Shown here one piece after another: positions 1 to 8,464 of a stretch of DNA of 64,000 nt; positions within the stretch are counted from its first letter, which is position 1, and every line of letters begins with the position of its first letter. The notes under the pieces are model-generated. The model was given only the letters and a program-made list of their open reading frames with translations, was not told the origin of the DNA and made no database searches. Location of the stretch: NCBI GenBank assembly GCA_020848835.1, contig JADLHJ010000064.1, positions 1 to 64,000 on the forward strand. The letters are read 5' to 3'. Made by a program: the position numbers and the translations under genes. Origin of the DNA: Candidatus Hydrogenedentota bacterium (GTDB lineage: Bacteria > Hydrogenedentota > Hydrogenedentia > Hydrogenedentales > SLHB01).

Positions 1-1
1 G

Positions 2-49
2 TCGATCTGGGAAGTGCGTACCGAGGCGGTGATGTCATGGCAAAACTAA
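2..49 (+). CDS. Possible 3' end of an upstream gene (partial)
   Basis: A frame open from the window edge encodes about 15 residues ending in TAA at 47-49 and would overlap the start of pilM by 13 bases. In comparable gene clusters a GspK-like pseudopilin gene often precedes pilM, but too little is visible to identify it. A second frame ends at a TGA at 30-32 and could equally be the real upstream gene end. Confidence 0.3.
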   Translation, partial: SIWEVRTEAVMSWQN

Positions 50-2268
50 AGCGCGGTAAGTCGTCGAAAAAATTGGTGCTCGACTTGGGCTCTAGTGCAG
101 TTCGATTGTGCGAACTCACGCCCACGAAAACCGGTTACCAACTCACCAAGTATTATCATCGCGAATTCCCCATCGATCCGTCGATGGAAGAAGACGCACA
201 ACGCGATGCGCGTAAGGCAACTATTCAGGCCTTGCTGAAAGACGCCAAGGTCCGCGCGAAGAAAACCATCTTCGGCGTCCCGGGCCAATCGGTCTTCACG
301 CGCACGCGCACGTTGCCTCCCGTACCCGAATACAAAGTCACGCAGATCGTCCGCTACGAAATTCAACAACAGATACCTTTCCAGCTCGATCAGATCGCCT
401 ACGACTATCAAGTCCTGCAACGCACCGAAGCCGGCGGCTACGACGTGCTCATGGCGGCAATCAAGGTTGACGTGATCGAGAAACGTCTCGATACGATCAA
501 AGACATCAAGAAACAAGTGGACACCGTCGATGTGTGCCCGCTCGCCGCGTACAACTGGCTTAAATTCACCAAAGAGTTCGGCGAAACGGGCGAATGCGTT
601 GCGCTCATCGATCTCGGCGCATCGACGACGGATATCGTAATCGAACGCGACAACCAGTTCCGTTTCACGCGCAGTTTGAATCTCGGCGGTAATGATGTGA
701 CCTCCGCGATCGCGGCGGACTTCGGGATGCAGTGGGCGCAGGCGGAAAAGCTCAAGCGCGAAAAAGGTTTCGCGCCAACCGGCGATGCCGCGCGCGACGG
801 TAAAGGCGGCGAAGTAATTGGCCGCGTGCTGAACCGGTTGGTATCCGAAATCAACCGTTCCTTCGCATACTTCCGGTCGCAGCCCGGCGGCGGTCCCGTA
901 AACCGCATCATCGTAACTGGCGGCGGCGCGTGCCTGCGTAACATGATTCCGTTCCTTCAACGTCAGCTCGGCATCGAGGTGCGCATCGCGCAGCCTCTCG
1001 CGGGGCTGGCTATCGCGCCGGGCGCTCAGGAAGTGAACGAGCACCCCGAACAGGCCGCCGTGGCATTAGGGCTCGCGCTGCGATGCTGCGAAGCGGTTAC
1101 GATCGGCATCAACTTGATTCCTCCGCGCATTCTCGAAGCCGCGCGGCGTCGCGAAGCCGGTTTGTATTGGCTGCTGTCTGGAACGACTTTTGTCCTCATT
1201 ATGCTCACCATCGTTCCCGCAATGGCCCAGCAGAACAAACTCATAGAAGACGAGATAGTCGTCGCAAAACGCCAGATATCCACGTTCGATCCATCGCTGC
1301 CGTTCCAAAAAGGTTCGCCTACGCAATGGAAATCGCAGCACGAAACCCAGATCGCCTCGCTCATGGCGGAAGTGACTGGTTACATCGACAAGGTGAAAGT
1401 CCTCGACGATCAGCTCAAGAACCGGCGCCAATGGATCAACGACCTTGTCGCGATCAATGGCGCGCGTCCACGCGGAAAACTCCTGTTGATCCACCGTATG
1501 GAGACCACTCAAGTGGTACCTCCGGGCGCTCAGGGGCCAGCAGCCGCACCGGCGCCAGCAGAGCGTAGCGAACGAAAAGGCCTAAGCGGTCTCGCCTCGC
1601 TCGGTGCTGCGAACCGGATCTCGCTTGGCGCAGGACCTGCCATGGGCACCACAGTCACGGACACTTCGGATCCGTGGCAAAGTTCGGGGTTTGAAGGCAT
1701 CACCCCGCGCATGGGTGGTATGGCGACCGCTGGCGGTGATCCCATCGCTGCCATGATGAATGCACCCGCCCCGATGATGTACAACGGCATTATGATCGCC
1801 GGTTACGCACAGGACGTCGCGTCCATCGAAGAGTTCAGGCAAAACCTCGAAGCAAGCGGCCGATTTATGGTGGATGGCAAGCCTGCGGTATACTTTGACG
1901 AAAGGTTCACCGATCCGAAACCATTCACGGAACTCGACAACGCCAGCGGCGGAACGCAGGGTATGGGGGCTCCTAGGGCAGGCCTCGGTGGGGGCAGTGG
2001 CGGTGGCAGCGGTGGCCGACGTACTCGCTATGACGAAGAAGAAGACGAGTCGAGCGGTATGAGTTTCGACCAATTGTCTGGACGCAACTCGGCCGGACCA
2101 AACGCTCCCCAGAACATGCAATGGGACCAATATGGTAGCGTGGTATCGTTTCGAATCGATGTGCAATTCCGCCCTGCAAGCGAATTGCCGGCACAGGCTG
2201 CAGCGCCAACAATGGCGCGCGGCAGCGGTCGTGGCGGTCGAGACAGCACCCGGTACGACGAAGAATAA
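37..2268 (+). CDS. pilM: PilM-PilN fusion, pilus/secretion inner-membrane assembly protein
   Basis: Residues 1-350 form an actin-like PilM ATPase fold: phosphate loop VLDLGSSAVRL near residue 14, second loop ALIDLGASTTDIVI near 189 and adenosine motif IIVTGGGA near 290. The chain then runs directly into a PilN-like part: an INLIPPR motif near 360, a transmembrane helix at about 378-398, a coiled coil and a PilN-type periplasmic domain. PilN's N-terminal tail normally binds PilM as a separate chain, so fusion would lock the pair together. The periplasmic part is interrupted by low-complexity Pro/Ala/Gly stretches, and a TRYDEE motif occurs near 661 and again at the C-terminus. Start chosen at ATG 37 with GAGG at 23-26. 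First gene of the pilMN-O-P-Q operon. Confidence 0.88.
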   Translation: MAKLKRGKSSKKLVLDLGSSAVRLCELTPTKTGYQLTKYYHREFPIDPSMEEDAQRDARKATIQALLKDAKVRAKKTIFGVPGQSVFTRTRTLPPVPEYKVTQIVRYEIQQQIPFQLDQIAYDYQVLQRTEAGGYDVLMAAIKVDVIEKRLDTIKDIKKQVDTVDVCPLAAYNWLKFTKEFGETGECVALIDLGASTTDIVIERDNQFRFTRSLNLGGNDVTSAIAADFGMQWAQAEKLKREKGFAPTGDAARDGKGGEVIGRVLNRLVSEINRSFAYFRSQPGGGPVNRIIVTGGGACLRNMIPFLQRQLGIEVRIAQPLAGLAIAPGAQEVNEHPEQAAVALGLALRCCEAVTIGINLIPPRILEAARRREAGLYWLLSGTTFVLIMLTIVPAMAQQNKLIEDEIVVAKRQISTFDPSLPFQKGSPTQWKSQHETQIASLMAEVTGYIDKVKVLDDQLKNRRQWINDLVAINGARPRGKLLLIHRMETTQVVPPGAQGPAAAPAPAERSERKGLSGLASLGAANRISLGAGPAMGTTVTDTSDPWQSSGFEGITPRMGGMATAGGDPIAAMMNAPAPMMYNGIMIAGYAQDVASIEEFRQNLEASGRFMVDGKPAVYFDERFTDPKPFTELDNASGGTQGMGAPRAGLGGGSGGGSGGRRTRYDEEEDESSGMSFDQLSGRNSAGPNAPQNMQWDQYGSVVSFRIDVQFRPASELPAQAAAPTMARGSGRGGRDSTRYDEE

Positions 2269-2274
2269 CGGCAG

Positions 2275-3177
2275 ATGCGTAAACAGCAAATCATAGCGAT
2301 TGTCATCGTGCTACTCCTTGCCGGCGGCGTTGCCGCAGGCTACCAATTCTATTTTCGGCCGGCGGTCGAGAAATTCTCGACGGACCAAAAGTATCTCGCC
2401 GACCTGAACACCAAAATCGCACAGCTCAAAAACACATTCCCGAGCGGAAAACCGGAATCGACGGTTGACGCGGTGCGCGCAAAAATTCAGCCTTGGAACG
2501 AAACGATCGCGCAACGCGCGTCCCAATTTACCCTGCGCGACTTCAAGAAAATCGATCCTTTGCCGAAGACGAGCGTGCTCAGAGAGTACTATGACAAGAC
2601 GGCCGCGAAAGTTGTCACCGACCTTTACACCGAACTTGCGACCAAAGGCGTTTACTACCGTCCCACGATCGATTTTTATTTCGGCGTTCCACGTTCCGGG
2701 ACACTAACGGGCCGGCGCGTAAACGAGCAGCAGGTAACAAGCTGGCTCGAAACCTTGAAACTGGGCACGTCCATGACGCGGCTGTTGATCGAGTCAGATA
2801 TCATGGGCATCGACAATGTCGTCATGTGGACCCCGAAGGTTCAACCAAGCGGTTTGACCTCGTACGCCGTCGGCATTTCCGTGTGGATGTCCCTCGACCA
2901 ATTCTGCAGGTTTGTCGAGCGAATGCAGAACGACGAGACCATGACCATTTCGATCCAAGGGTTTCGCATGACCAATACGCAGCTTCGCGCGTATCAGGAT
3001 CCGCCGCTGAAAATCGATTTGGTCTTTACTATCGACGAATACAAATACGAGGCTACACCAAAAGTTGCCGCGGCGCCGGATGCAAAAGCAGCCCCTGCGC
3101 CGGCGGCCGCTCCGGGTAATCAGACTGCCATGGAACAGTTGAAAAACCTGCGTTCAAATACGGCAGGGCCCAGTTAG
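2275..3177 (+). CDS. pilO: PilO-like pilus/secretion assembly protein
   Basis: A 300-residue bitopic inner-membrane protein with a short cytoplasmic N-terminus, one transmembrane helix at about 6-24, a periplasmic coiled coil (about 30-110) and a C-terminal ferredoxin-like domain containing the SLDQFCRFVERMQ segment typical of PilO/GspM proteins. The last 40 residues are Ala/Pro-rich. In type IV pilus systems PilO dimerises with PilN and links the PilM ring to PilP and the secretin. It begins six bases after the PilM-PilN stop, so it is almost certainly co-transcribed. The family call rests on topology and position between pilN and pilP/pilQ; sequence divergence leaves open that it serves a type II secretion system. 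Confidence 0.75.
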   Translation: MRKQQIIAIVIVLLLAGGVAAGYQFYFRPAVEKFSTDQKYLADLNTKIAQLKNTFPSGKPESTVDAVRAKIQPWNETIAQRASQFTLRDFKKIDPLPKTSVLREYYDKTAAKVVTDLYTELATKGVYYRPTIDFYFGVPRSGTLTGRRVNEQQVTSWLETLKLGTSMTRLLIESDIMGIDNVVMWTPKVQPSGLTSYAVGISVWMSLDQFCRFVERMQNDETMTISIQGFRMTNTQLRAYQDPPLKIDLVFTIDEYKYEATPKVAAAPDAKAAPAPAAAPGNQTAMEQLKNLRSNTAGPS

Positions 3178-3239
3178 CCCTCGGCGCAACGTGTAGCGAC
3201 AATATTCGGGAATAACGGTAAGAATCGGATGAGCGACCA

Positions 3240-3785
3240 ATGAACGACATAAACTCACAACTACGAAAAGCCGGCGTGTGGCTATGGAACCAGAAAGAAA
3301 AAATGTTCCTCGCAGCGCTGCTGATTGTGCTGTGCTTCCGCGTTTATCTCGTGCTCAGTCCCGCGCAGGCAAGCACCAAGACGCCGGAACCGCCAAAGAA
3401 AGGTGCCCCCGCAGCCACCAACAAGATGAGCGCGGAGAATGTCCCCGATCCGGGACCGCGGCCGGTTTCCGAGCGCGCAGAGGATTTTCGCCCGCTGGTA
3501 CGCCAAAATCCGTTCACCATCTGGAGCATCGCGGCAACGGGCAAGAGTGCGTCCGGCAGCGACGAAGAAACGATCGACGTTACACTGAACAACATCGTGA
3601 AATGGAGCGATGGCGGGTATCGCGCGGAACTCACCACAAAAGTGACCGGAAAATCTAAACGGTACAAAGAGGGAGAGGTCTTCGAGAACTACAAGCTGAT
3701 GACGATCGATCCGACGAATAAAACCGTGCAAATTTACTCGAGCGCGCACGATAAAACGTTCGAACTCAAGATGCCTGGGAACTAG
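3240..3785 (+). CDS. pilP: PilP/GspC-like periplasmic linker protein
   Basis: A 181-residue protein with one transmembrane helix at about 20-38, a Pro/Lys/Ala-rich linker and a C-terminal beta domain (about 110-180) with TLNNIVKWSDGGYRAEL and the KRYKEGEVFENYKLMTID segment, resembling the HR/PilP fold that contacts the secretin N-domains. PilP is normally a lipoprotein; this one has a membrane anchor and no lipobox cysteine, as in GspC. The position between pilO and the secretin gene supports the role of linking the inner-membrane platform to the outer-membrane channel. It could equally be called GspC-like. Confidence 0.62.
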   Translation: MNDINSQLRKAGVWLWNQKEKMFLAALLIVLCFRVYLVLSPAQASTKTPEPPKKGAPAATNKMSAENVPDPGPRPVSERAEDFRPLVRQNPFTIWSIAATGKSASGSDEETIDVTLNNIVKWSDGGYRAELTTKVTGKSKRYKEGEVFENYKLMTIDPTNKTVQIYSSAHDKTFELKMPGN

Positions 3786-3852
3786 GGGACCTAAATCGTT
3801 GTGTGGGAACACGGGTTTCATTATACTCGTGCCGAATTGCGGGAGGATTGAA

Positions 3853-6800
3853 ATGTTCAAGAGTTTGCGGTTGAAGCGGTTGACCACCGCGGCAAGCCTT
3901 TCCGTGCTGTGCCTGCTGACTGTGTCAGGCATGTTGCACGCGGGCGCGGCTGAGTCTGTACCCCCGCCGCCCCCGGCCCCCGGCGTGCCGGAAGTCGTCG
4001 TCGAGACAGCCGTTGTCGAATCGACGGCCGGCATATCCCAGGCTGAACAGCTCTATCGCGAAGGCGTTAAGCTGTACAGCAGCGAGATGTACCGCGAGGC
4101 GCAGGCTGCGTTTAGCCGTGCGCTCGCGCTGGATCCCGCCCACGAAAAAGCCAAACTGATGCTGGAGAAAGCCGAAGGCAAAATCCAGATGGTCAGCTCC
4201 GGGCAGGAGGCTGTCGTCCCCACTTTCGACACGCTAGATCCAGAAGCCATCCCGGCCGGAACAGATGCCGAAGCGCCCAAGACGGCTGAAGACATCAAAT
4301 ACGAGCGCACCAAAGAACTGATTACGCAAGGACAGTTCTACCTTGAAAATCGCAAATACAAGCGCGCTAAAGACCTCTTCGAACAAGTCTTGCTGATTGA
4401 CCCAGCCAACCAGACTGCAAAGCGCCTTCTCGGTGAAGCGACCGTGGGATCCTACAACGACGATATCGATTCCGCCTGGCAACAGCGCGAGATCGACCGT
4501 CAGAAAATTCGCGAAGGTATCGAGCGCAGGAAAAATCTGCCCGAAGGTTCAGACGATATCGGTATCAAGGAACCTCCCCTATACGTTCCAGTTGAAGAAG
4601 AACAGTATCGCGAAGAACGCGAACTCACTGAAATCGAAAAGGCGCTCGAATCGCCCGTCAATATCGAATTCGAAGATCAGCACGTCGGTAAAATCGTGGA
4701 CTTTGTCGCCGAGTTCCTCGGCATCAACATTGTTGTGGACGCACGTGTAGTGGCCCCGCCACGGCAAGTCGTCCAGGCGGGAATTCCCGGCGCTCCCGGT
4801 CAGCCCGGCGTCCCCGGTGTTCCCGGCGTTCCTGGCCAACCCGGTTTGCCTCCTGGCGTCCCCGGTGCATTCCCTCCAGGGGCAGGCCCAGGTGGCGGAA
4901 ATCTGTCAGGACTAAACAACCTCGCGCGTCCTGGCGTCGCACCCGGTATTCCCGGAACTACGGCTCAACTAACTGGCGAACAAGCTACCGACGGCATCGT
5001 ACCGTACATCAAACTGGTGGACGTTCCGCTGCGCGACGCCTTAAAGGCGTTGCTCCGTCCATTGAACTTGACCTACAGCATTCAACCTAGCTTCCTGTGG
5101 ATCAGCACCGCTGAGAAAATTCGCACGGAAACCTTTGAAGACCTCGAAACGCGCATCTACGAGCTCCGTAATGCCGGTGCCGAAACCCTATTCAAAATCG
5201 TCGTGATCAACCCAGGCGGCTTGGGCGCGCAATTTGGCTCCGGCGGCAGCCAAGGTGGCTTTGGCGGTGGTGGCCAAGGTGGCTTTGGCGGTGGTGGCTT
5301 CGGCGGTCAGGGTGGCGGCGGCTTTGGTGGCGGTGGCGGCGGCTTTGGCGGCGGTGGCGGCGGCTTTGGCGGCGGCGGCGGCGGCTTTGGCGGCGGCGGC
5401 GGCGGCTTTGGTGGCGGCGGCGGCGGCTTTGGTGGCGGTGGCGGCGGCTTCGGCGGCCAGGGCGGCGGCGGCTTCGGCGGCGGTGGTCAAGGCGGCGGCA
5501 ATATCCAAATATCGAACATTTCGCAACTGTTCTCCAGCATCGATGATACGATCGTCGGTGAAACACCTGCGGTCATCGGTATCAGCGAGGCCGGTACTGG
5601 CTTGAATAACCAAGGCGCATCCGGCACGCGTGGTGGCTCCACTGCAGGCGGCGGCGGATTGGGCGGGCTCCGTGGCGGCGGCGGTGGTGGTGGCCAAGGC
5701 GGTCGTCTTGGCAACACTGGCGGCGGCGGCTTCGGTCAGGGCGGAAATCAGCAGAACGCAAACCTTGGCGGTACCGGTGGTCTTGGCGGGTTCCAAGGAC
5801 AGGCCGAAGTATTGACTGTTCTCGAAAATGCAATTCCGCCGGTCATCGAACCGTACACCGGTGAAGTTCTTTCTTGGATGATTTACAACCCGACCATCAA
5901 CCAGCTTATGGTTCGTTCCACGCCGACCTATCTCGACGTGTTGGAAGACATGATCGCGAATGTAGACGTGACGCCCAAGCAGGTCAGTATTGAATCCAAG
6001 TTCATCACAGTACAGGTCTCCGACCTCGATAAAGTCGGTTTCGACTGGGACGTCAACGTGAGCGATCTCAACAATCGCCCGCGCGGCATTCCGAATCTGC
6101 TTGAGGACACGGATACAACGGGCGGCGGGACTACGGGCGGCACTACAGGCGGTACCACCACCACCACCGGCGTACTTGCGCCGGTTGATATTAACGGCGA
6201 CGGAATCCTCGAAGATATTCCGATCTATACCAAGCCTGACGGTACCAACGTGATCAATAACACGATTACGTCCGCCGTCCTCGGCGCAGCGGCGAACCCG
6301 GGTCCCGCAGGCGAGTTCAATCTAGCGTATACCATCTTGAATAACGCCGACGGCGATAAGGTCAGCGTGGTATTCGACTACCTGAACAGCCTCGCGGAAA
6401 CCGAACTGCTCAGCGCGCCGCGTGTGACCACGCTGAACCGTAAACCGGCGGTCATCGCAGACATCCTGACGCAGACCTTCAATACGCAGGTCATCAGCAC
6501 GCTGCTCACGAGCGACAACGCGTTCGGCGGCACGGGCACCGTGGCGGCCTCGCAACAGCTCGTGTTCCAGCAGTTCACCTTCGGTATCACGTTGTCGGTG
6601 ACCCCGCAAATCAGCGGCGGAAACCAGGTTCGTCTGTGGCTTAACCCGCAGGTGACTGCGCAGGTTGGTCAAGACGAATTCGTCCAGCGCACCGTCGTGA
6701 ACAATGAAGAGTTGACGGCGAACATCCGGTTCCCGCGCGTGTCGATTCAGGCCGTGTGGACCAACGTGATCGTGCACGATGGCGACACGCTGGTGCTCGG

Positions 6801-6987
6801 CGGTCTCATCAACGACAACACGACCCGCGCGAACAAGAAGCTGCCGTACCTCGCGGACATCCCGGTGCTCGGCTTCTTCTTCCGCGGTAAGTCCACGCAG
6901 ATCGAGCAGAAGAGCCTGCTCATCTTCGTGACGACCGACATCATCGACCCGACCGGCGCCCGCTTCTTCGAGGCATCGGAAAGCTAG
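3853..6987 (+). CDS. pilQ: Secretin PilQ/GspD with TPRs and glycine-rich inserts
   Basis: Outer-membrane secretin for type IV pili or type II secretion, 1044 residues from ATG 3853, chosen because GGGAGG at 3841-3846 lies six bases upstream; an earlier in-frame start at 3799 has no such site. Order: signal peptide (1-30), TPR-like helices (about 63-96 and 150-190), an STN/N0-type domain (from about 270) split by a collagen-like Gly-X-Y insert (310-350), a glycine-rich block of GGFGGGG-type repeats (455-549), a second Gly-rich block (590-648), N-domains, and the C-terminal secretin barrel (from about 850; ETELLSAPRVTTLN and DGDTLVLGGLI motifs). The inserts make it much longer than a typical PilQ. 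Last gene of the operon, followed by a strong terminator. Confidence 0.9.
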   Translation: MFKSLRLKRLTTAASLSVLCLLTVSGMLHAGAAESVPPPPPAPGVPEVVVETAVVESTAGISQAEQLYREGVKLYSSEMYREAQAAFSRALALDPAHEKAKLMLEKAEGKIQMVSSGQEAVVPTFDTLDPEAIPAGTDAEAPKTAEDIKYERTKELITQGQFYLENRKYKRAKDLFEQVLLIDPANQTAKRLLGEATVGSYNDDIDSAWQQREIDRQKIREGIERRKNLPEGSDDIGIKEPPLYVPVEEEQYREERELTEIEKALESPVNIEFEDQHVGKIVDFVAEFLGINIVVDARVVAPPRQVVQAGIPGAPGQPGVPGVPGVPGQPGLPPGVPGAFPPGAGPGGGNLSGLNNLARPGVAPGIPGTTAQLTGEQATDGIVPYIKLVDVPLRDALKALLRPLNLTYSIQPSFLWISTAEKIRTETFEDLETRIYELRNAGAETLFKIVVINPGGLGAQFGSGGSQGGFGGGGQGGFGGGGFGGQGGGGFGGGGGGFGGGGGGFGGGGGGFGGGGGGFGGGGGGFGGGGGGFGGQGGGGFGGGGQGGGNIQISNISQLFSSIDDTIVGETPAVIGISEAGTGLNNQGASGTRGGSTAGGGGLGGLRGGGGGGGQGGRLGNTGGGGFGQGGNQQNANLGGTGGLGGFQGQAEVLTVLENAIPPVIEPYTGEVLSWMIYNPTINQLMVRSTPTYLDVLEDMIANVDVTPKQVSIESKFITVQVSDLDKVGFDWDVNVSDLNNRPRGIPNLLEDTDTTGGGTTGGTTGGTTTTTGVLAPVDINGDGILEDIPIYTKPDGTNVINNTITSAVLGAAANPGPAGEFNLAYTILNNADGDKVSVVFDYLNSLAETELLSAPRVTTLNRKPAVIADILTQTFNTQVISTLLTSDNAFGGTGTVAASQQLVFQQFTFGITLSVTPQISGGNQVRLWLNPQVTAQVGQDEFVQRTVVNNEELTANIRFPRVSIQAVWTNVIVHDGDTLVLGGLINDNTTRANKKLPYLADIPVLGFFFRGKSTQIEQKSLLIFVTTDIIDPTGARFFEASES
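4780..4905 (+). repeat. Collagen-like Gly-X-Y coding repeat in the secretin
   Basis: In the secretin frame this stretch encodes about a dozen G-x-P triplets (for example GVPGVPGVPGQPG). It sits within the secretin N-terminal domain, between a NIVVDARV strand and a VPLRDALKALL helix, where secretins usually have no insert. Confidence 0.75.
5215..5500 (+). repeat. Tandem GGFGGGG coding repeat (period about 21 bases)
   Basis: Near-identical 21-base units encode Gly-Gly-Phe-Gly-Gly-Gly-Gly inside the secretin. The unit number should be prone to slippage between strains and to assembly error. Several long open frames seen here on other strands are by-products of the repeat. Confidence 0.85.
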
Positions 6988-7007
6988 ATCAAAACAAGCG
7001 AATCGTT

Positions 7008-7049
7008 ACGGGCGGCGTTCACAACGAACGCCGCCCGTTTTTTTATTTT
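7008..7049 (+). terminator. Rho-independent terminator after pilQ
   Basis: A perfect 13-bp GC-rich stem (7008-7020 with 7026-7038), a 5-base loop ACAAC and a following T-rich tail (TTTTTTT-A-TTTT). It begins about 20 bases after the secretin stop codon and closes the pilus operon. Confidence 0.93.
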
Positions 7050-7071
7050 CGAGTGGGCGGAGTTTGGTTTA

Positions 7072-7092
7072 GAGTTCCGCCTTTAGGCGGTC
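7072..7092 (+). repeat. REP-like element, copy 1
   Basis: GTTCCGCC-TTTA-GGCGG core with an imperfect palindrome. The same element recurs at 33917, 36239 (inverted), 36301 and 49861, and inverted just downstream at 7118. All copies are intergenic. Confidence 0.7.
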
Positions 7093-7117
7093 GTGGCAAT
7101 TGGAAGTGCACGGCGAA

Positions 7118-7138
7118 TACCGCCGGAAGGCGGAACTG
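7118..7138 (-). repeat. REP-like element, copy 2 (inverted)
   Basis: On the minus strand this reads CAGTTCCGCC-TTCC-GGCGGTA, an inverted partner of the copy at 7072, so the two form a head-to-head pair between the pilQ terminator and the 3' end of metF. Confidence 0.6.
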
Positions 7139-7149
7139 CAAACGAAGAT

Positions 7150-8058
7150 TTACGCGCTTACTGAACTCAAACCCAGACTCAAATAGATTTGTTTCGTGGC
7201 GTCGGACTTATTGAGCGTGTAGAAGTGGATTCCCCGTACGCCGTGATCGAGTAAATCGCGGCACTGTTCCGTGGCCCAATGAATTCCCACGCGTTTCACG
7301 GCATCCGCGTTATCGCCCGCGCGTTGCACCGAACGCAATAGCGCGGCCGGGAACCGCGCGCCAGCAGCCAATTCCGCCATGCGTTTCAAGCCACTCGCGG
7401 ACGTCACGGGCATGATGCCGGCGATGATGGGCACGCGAATACCCGCCAGGTCGCAGCGCTCACGAAAGTCGAAAAAGTCGCGATTGTCGAAAAAAAGCTG
7501 CGTCACGATGTAATCCGCGCCCGCATCCACTTTCGCTTTCAGATGGTCCATTTCCAAAAGGCGGTTCTGCGTCGCGGGGTGGCCTTCCGGAAATCCCGCC
7601 ACGCCGATACCAAAGCCCCGCTTGTCCGGATGCGCGCCGGATTCGTTGAACACACGTATGAACTTCACCAGGTTGGTTGCATAGCGAAACGCGTCTTGCC
7701 CGCGATCGTATTGTTCCATGCCGCGCGGGAGATCCCCACCCAGCGCGAGGATATTGCTCACCCCCGCGCGCGCGTAACGCTCGATGATCTCGAGGATATC
7801 GCTCTCGCCATGACACACGCAGGTAAGATGGGGGATAGGGTCCAGCGACGACGAATCGTGAATGCGCACGACGAGGTCATGCGTAAGCTCGCGCGTCGAT
7901 CCACCCGCACCATACGTCACGGAGACAAAGGCCGGCTTCAACGCCTCGAACTCCGCGATATTTTTAAATAGCTCCTCCGCACCCTGTTCCGTCTTCGGCG
8001 GAAAGAACTCGAAGGAGAAGGTTGTGAGGTATTTGGTGAAAATGTCTTGAATGTGCAT
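7150..8058 (-). CDS. metF: Methylenetetrahydrofolate reductase
   Basis: Reduces 5,10-methylene-THF to 5-methyl-THF with FAD, feeding methionine synthesis. The 302-residue length is normal for bacterial MetF. Visible family features are the N-terminal FEFFPPKT strand, VSVTYGAGGSTR, the ILALGGDLPRG loop, GVAGFPEGHP (near 168-177) and the FDN/FFDF region of the TIM barrel. It is the last gene of a minus-strand group, 76 bases after the small membrane protein gene, and ends next to a REP-like pair. Confidence 0.95.
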   Translation of the reverse strand: MHIQDIFTKYLTTFSFEFFPPKTEQGAEELFKNIAEFEALKPAFVSVTYGAGGSTRELTHDLVVRIHDSSSLDPIPHLTCVCHGESDILEIIERYARAGVSNILALGGDLPRGMEQYDRGQDAFRYATNLVKFIRVFNESGAHPDKRGFGIGVAGFPEGHPATQNRLLEMDHLKAKVDAGADYIVTQLFFDNRDFFDFRERCDLAGIRVPIIAGIMPVTSASGLKRMAELAAGARFPAALLRSVQRAGDNADAVKRVGIHWATEQCRDLLDHGVRGIHFYTLNKSDATKQIYLSLGLSSVSA

Positions 8059-8134
8059 TTCAGTTTCTCAGCCGAAATAGTCTACGTGAACGAGCAGGTG
8101 AGTACTAGCAACGTTCGGTTTACTTGGCTACGCG

Positions 8135-8464
8135 TTAGCTTTCGCTTGGCTGCGTTCCGCGTCTGGAATATTTTAAATACAATACATACACCAATGTCGC
8201 AAGCAGTGTCGGTATGCAACCCAAGTCGATCAACGGCGGCGCCCACCACAGCCGGTTTAGCCAGGGAATAGGTATTAACCAGCAACCCAGTAGGCCAAAG
8301 AGGCCGCCGATGACAGGTATGAGTGATTCGGACTTTCTCGTTATTGCCGAATGAATTGGTATCCAGAAATTGCCGAAAATAGCTATCGCTGCCAGTAGTA
8401 ACAGTGGTATCGAAACGCACCACCGGAGCGTTTCCCATGAGAACCAACTCTCCACTTTAGCCAA
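8135..8464 (-). CDS. Small integral membrane protein, unknown function
   Basis: A 109-residue protein with three predicted transmembrane helices (about 15-35, 47-66 and 75-97), many Trp/Pro residues between helices 2 and 3, and a short basic cytoplasmic tail. The family is not recognised. Its ATG (8462-8464) lies inside the end of the upstream PEP-hydrolase gene (8-base overlap), which suggests translational coupling. The clean alternation of hydrophobic segments and the tight fit between two genes argue that it is real. Confidence 0.6.
   Translation of the reverse strand: MAKVESWFSWETLRWCVSIPLLLLAAIAIFGNFWIPIHSAITRKSESLIPVIGGLFGLLGCWLIPIPWLNRLWWAPPLIDLGCIPTLLATLVYVLYLKYSRRGTQPSES

Noticed and set aside
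3799..3852. Earlier start for the secretin
   Set aside because: The first 18 codons do not form a signal peptide and lack a ribosome site, whereas ATG 3853 has GGGAGG and a proper signal sequence.
5188..5796. Open frames on both strands in the glycine-rich region, and a CRISPR-like periodic repeat
   Set aside because: The 21-base periodicity is in-frame coding repeat for Gly/Phe in the secretin, without unique spacers, and the other frames are repeat artefacts.
1..7050. Calling the first operon strictly type II secretion (gsp)
   Set aside because: PilM/PilN, PilO and PilP features favour the pilus naming, although this window cannot exclude a hybrid type II secretion system.
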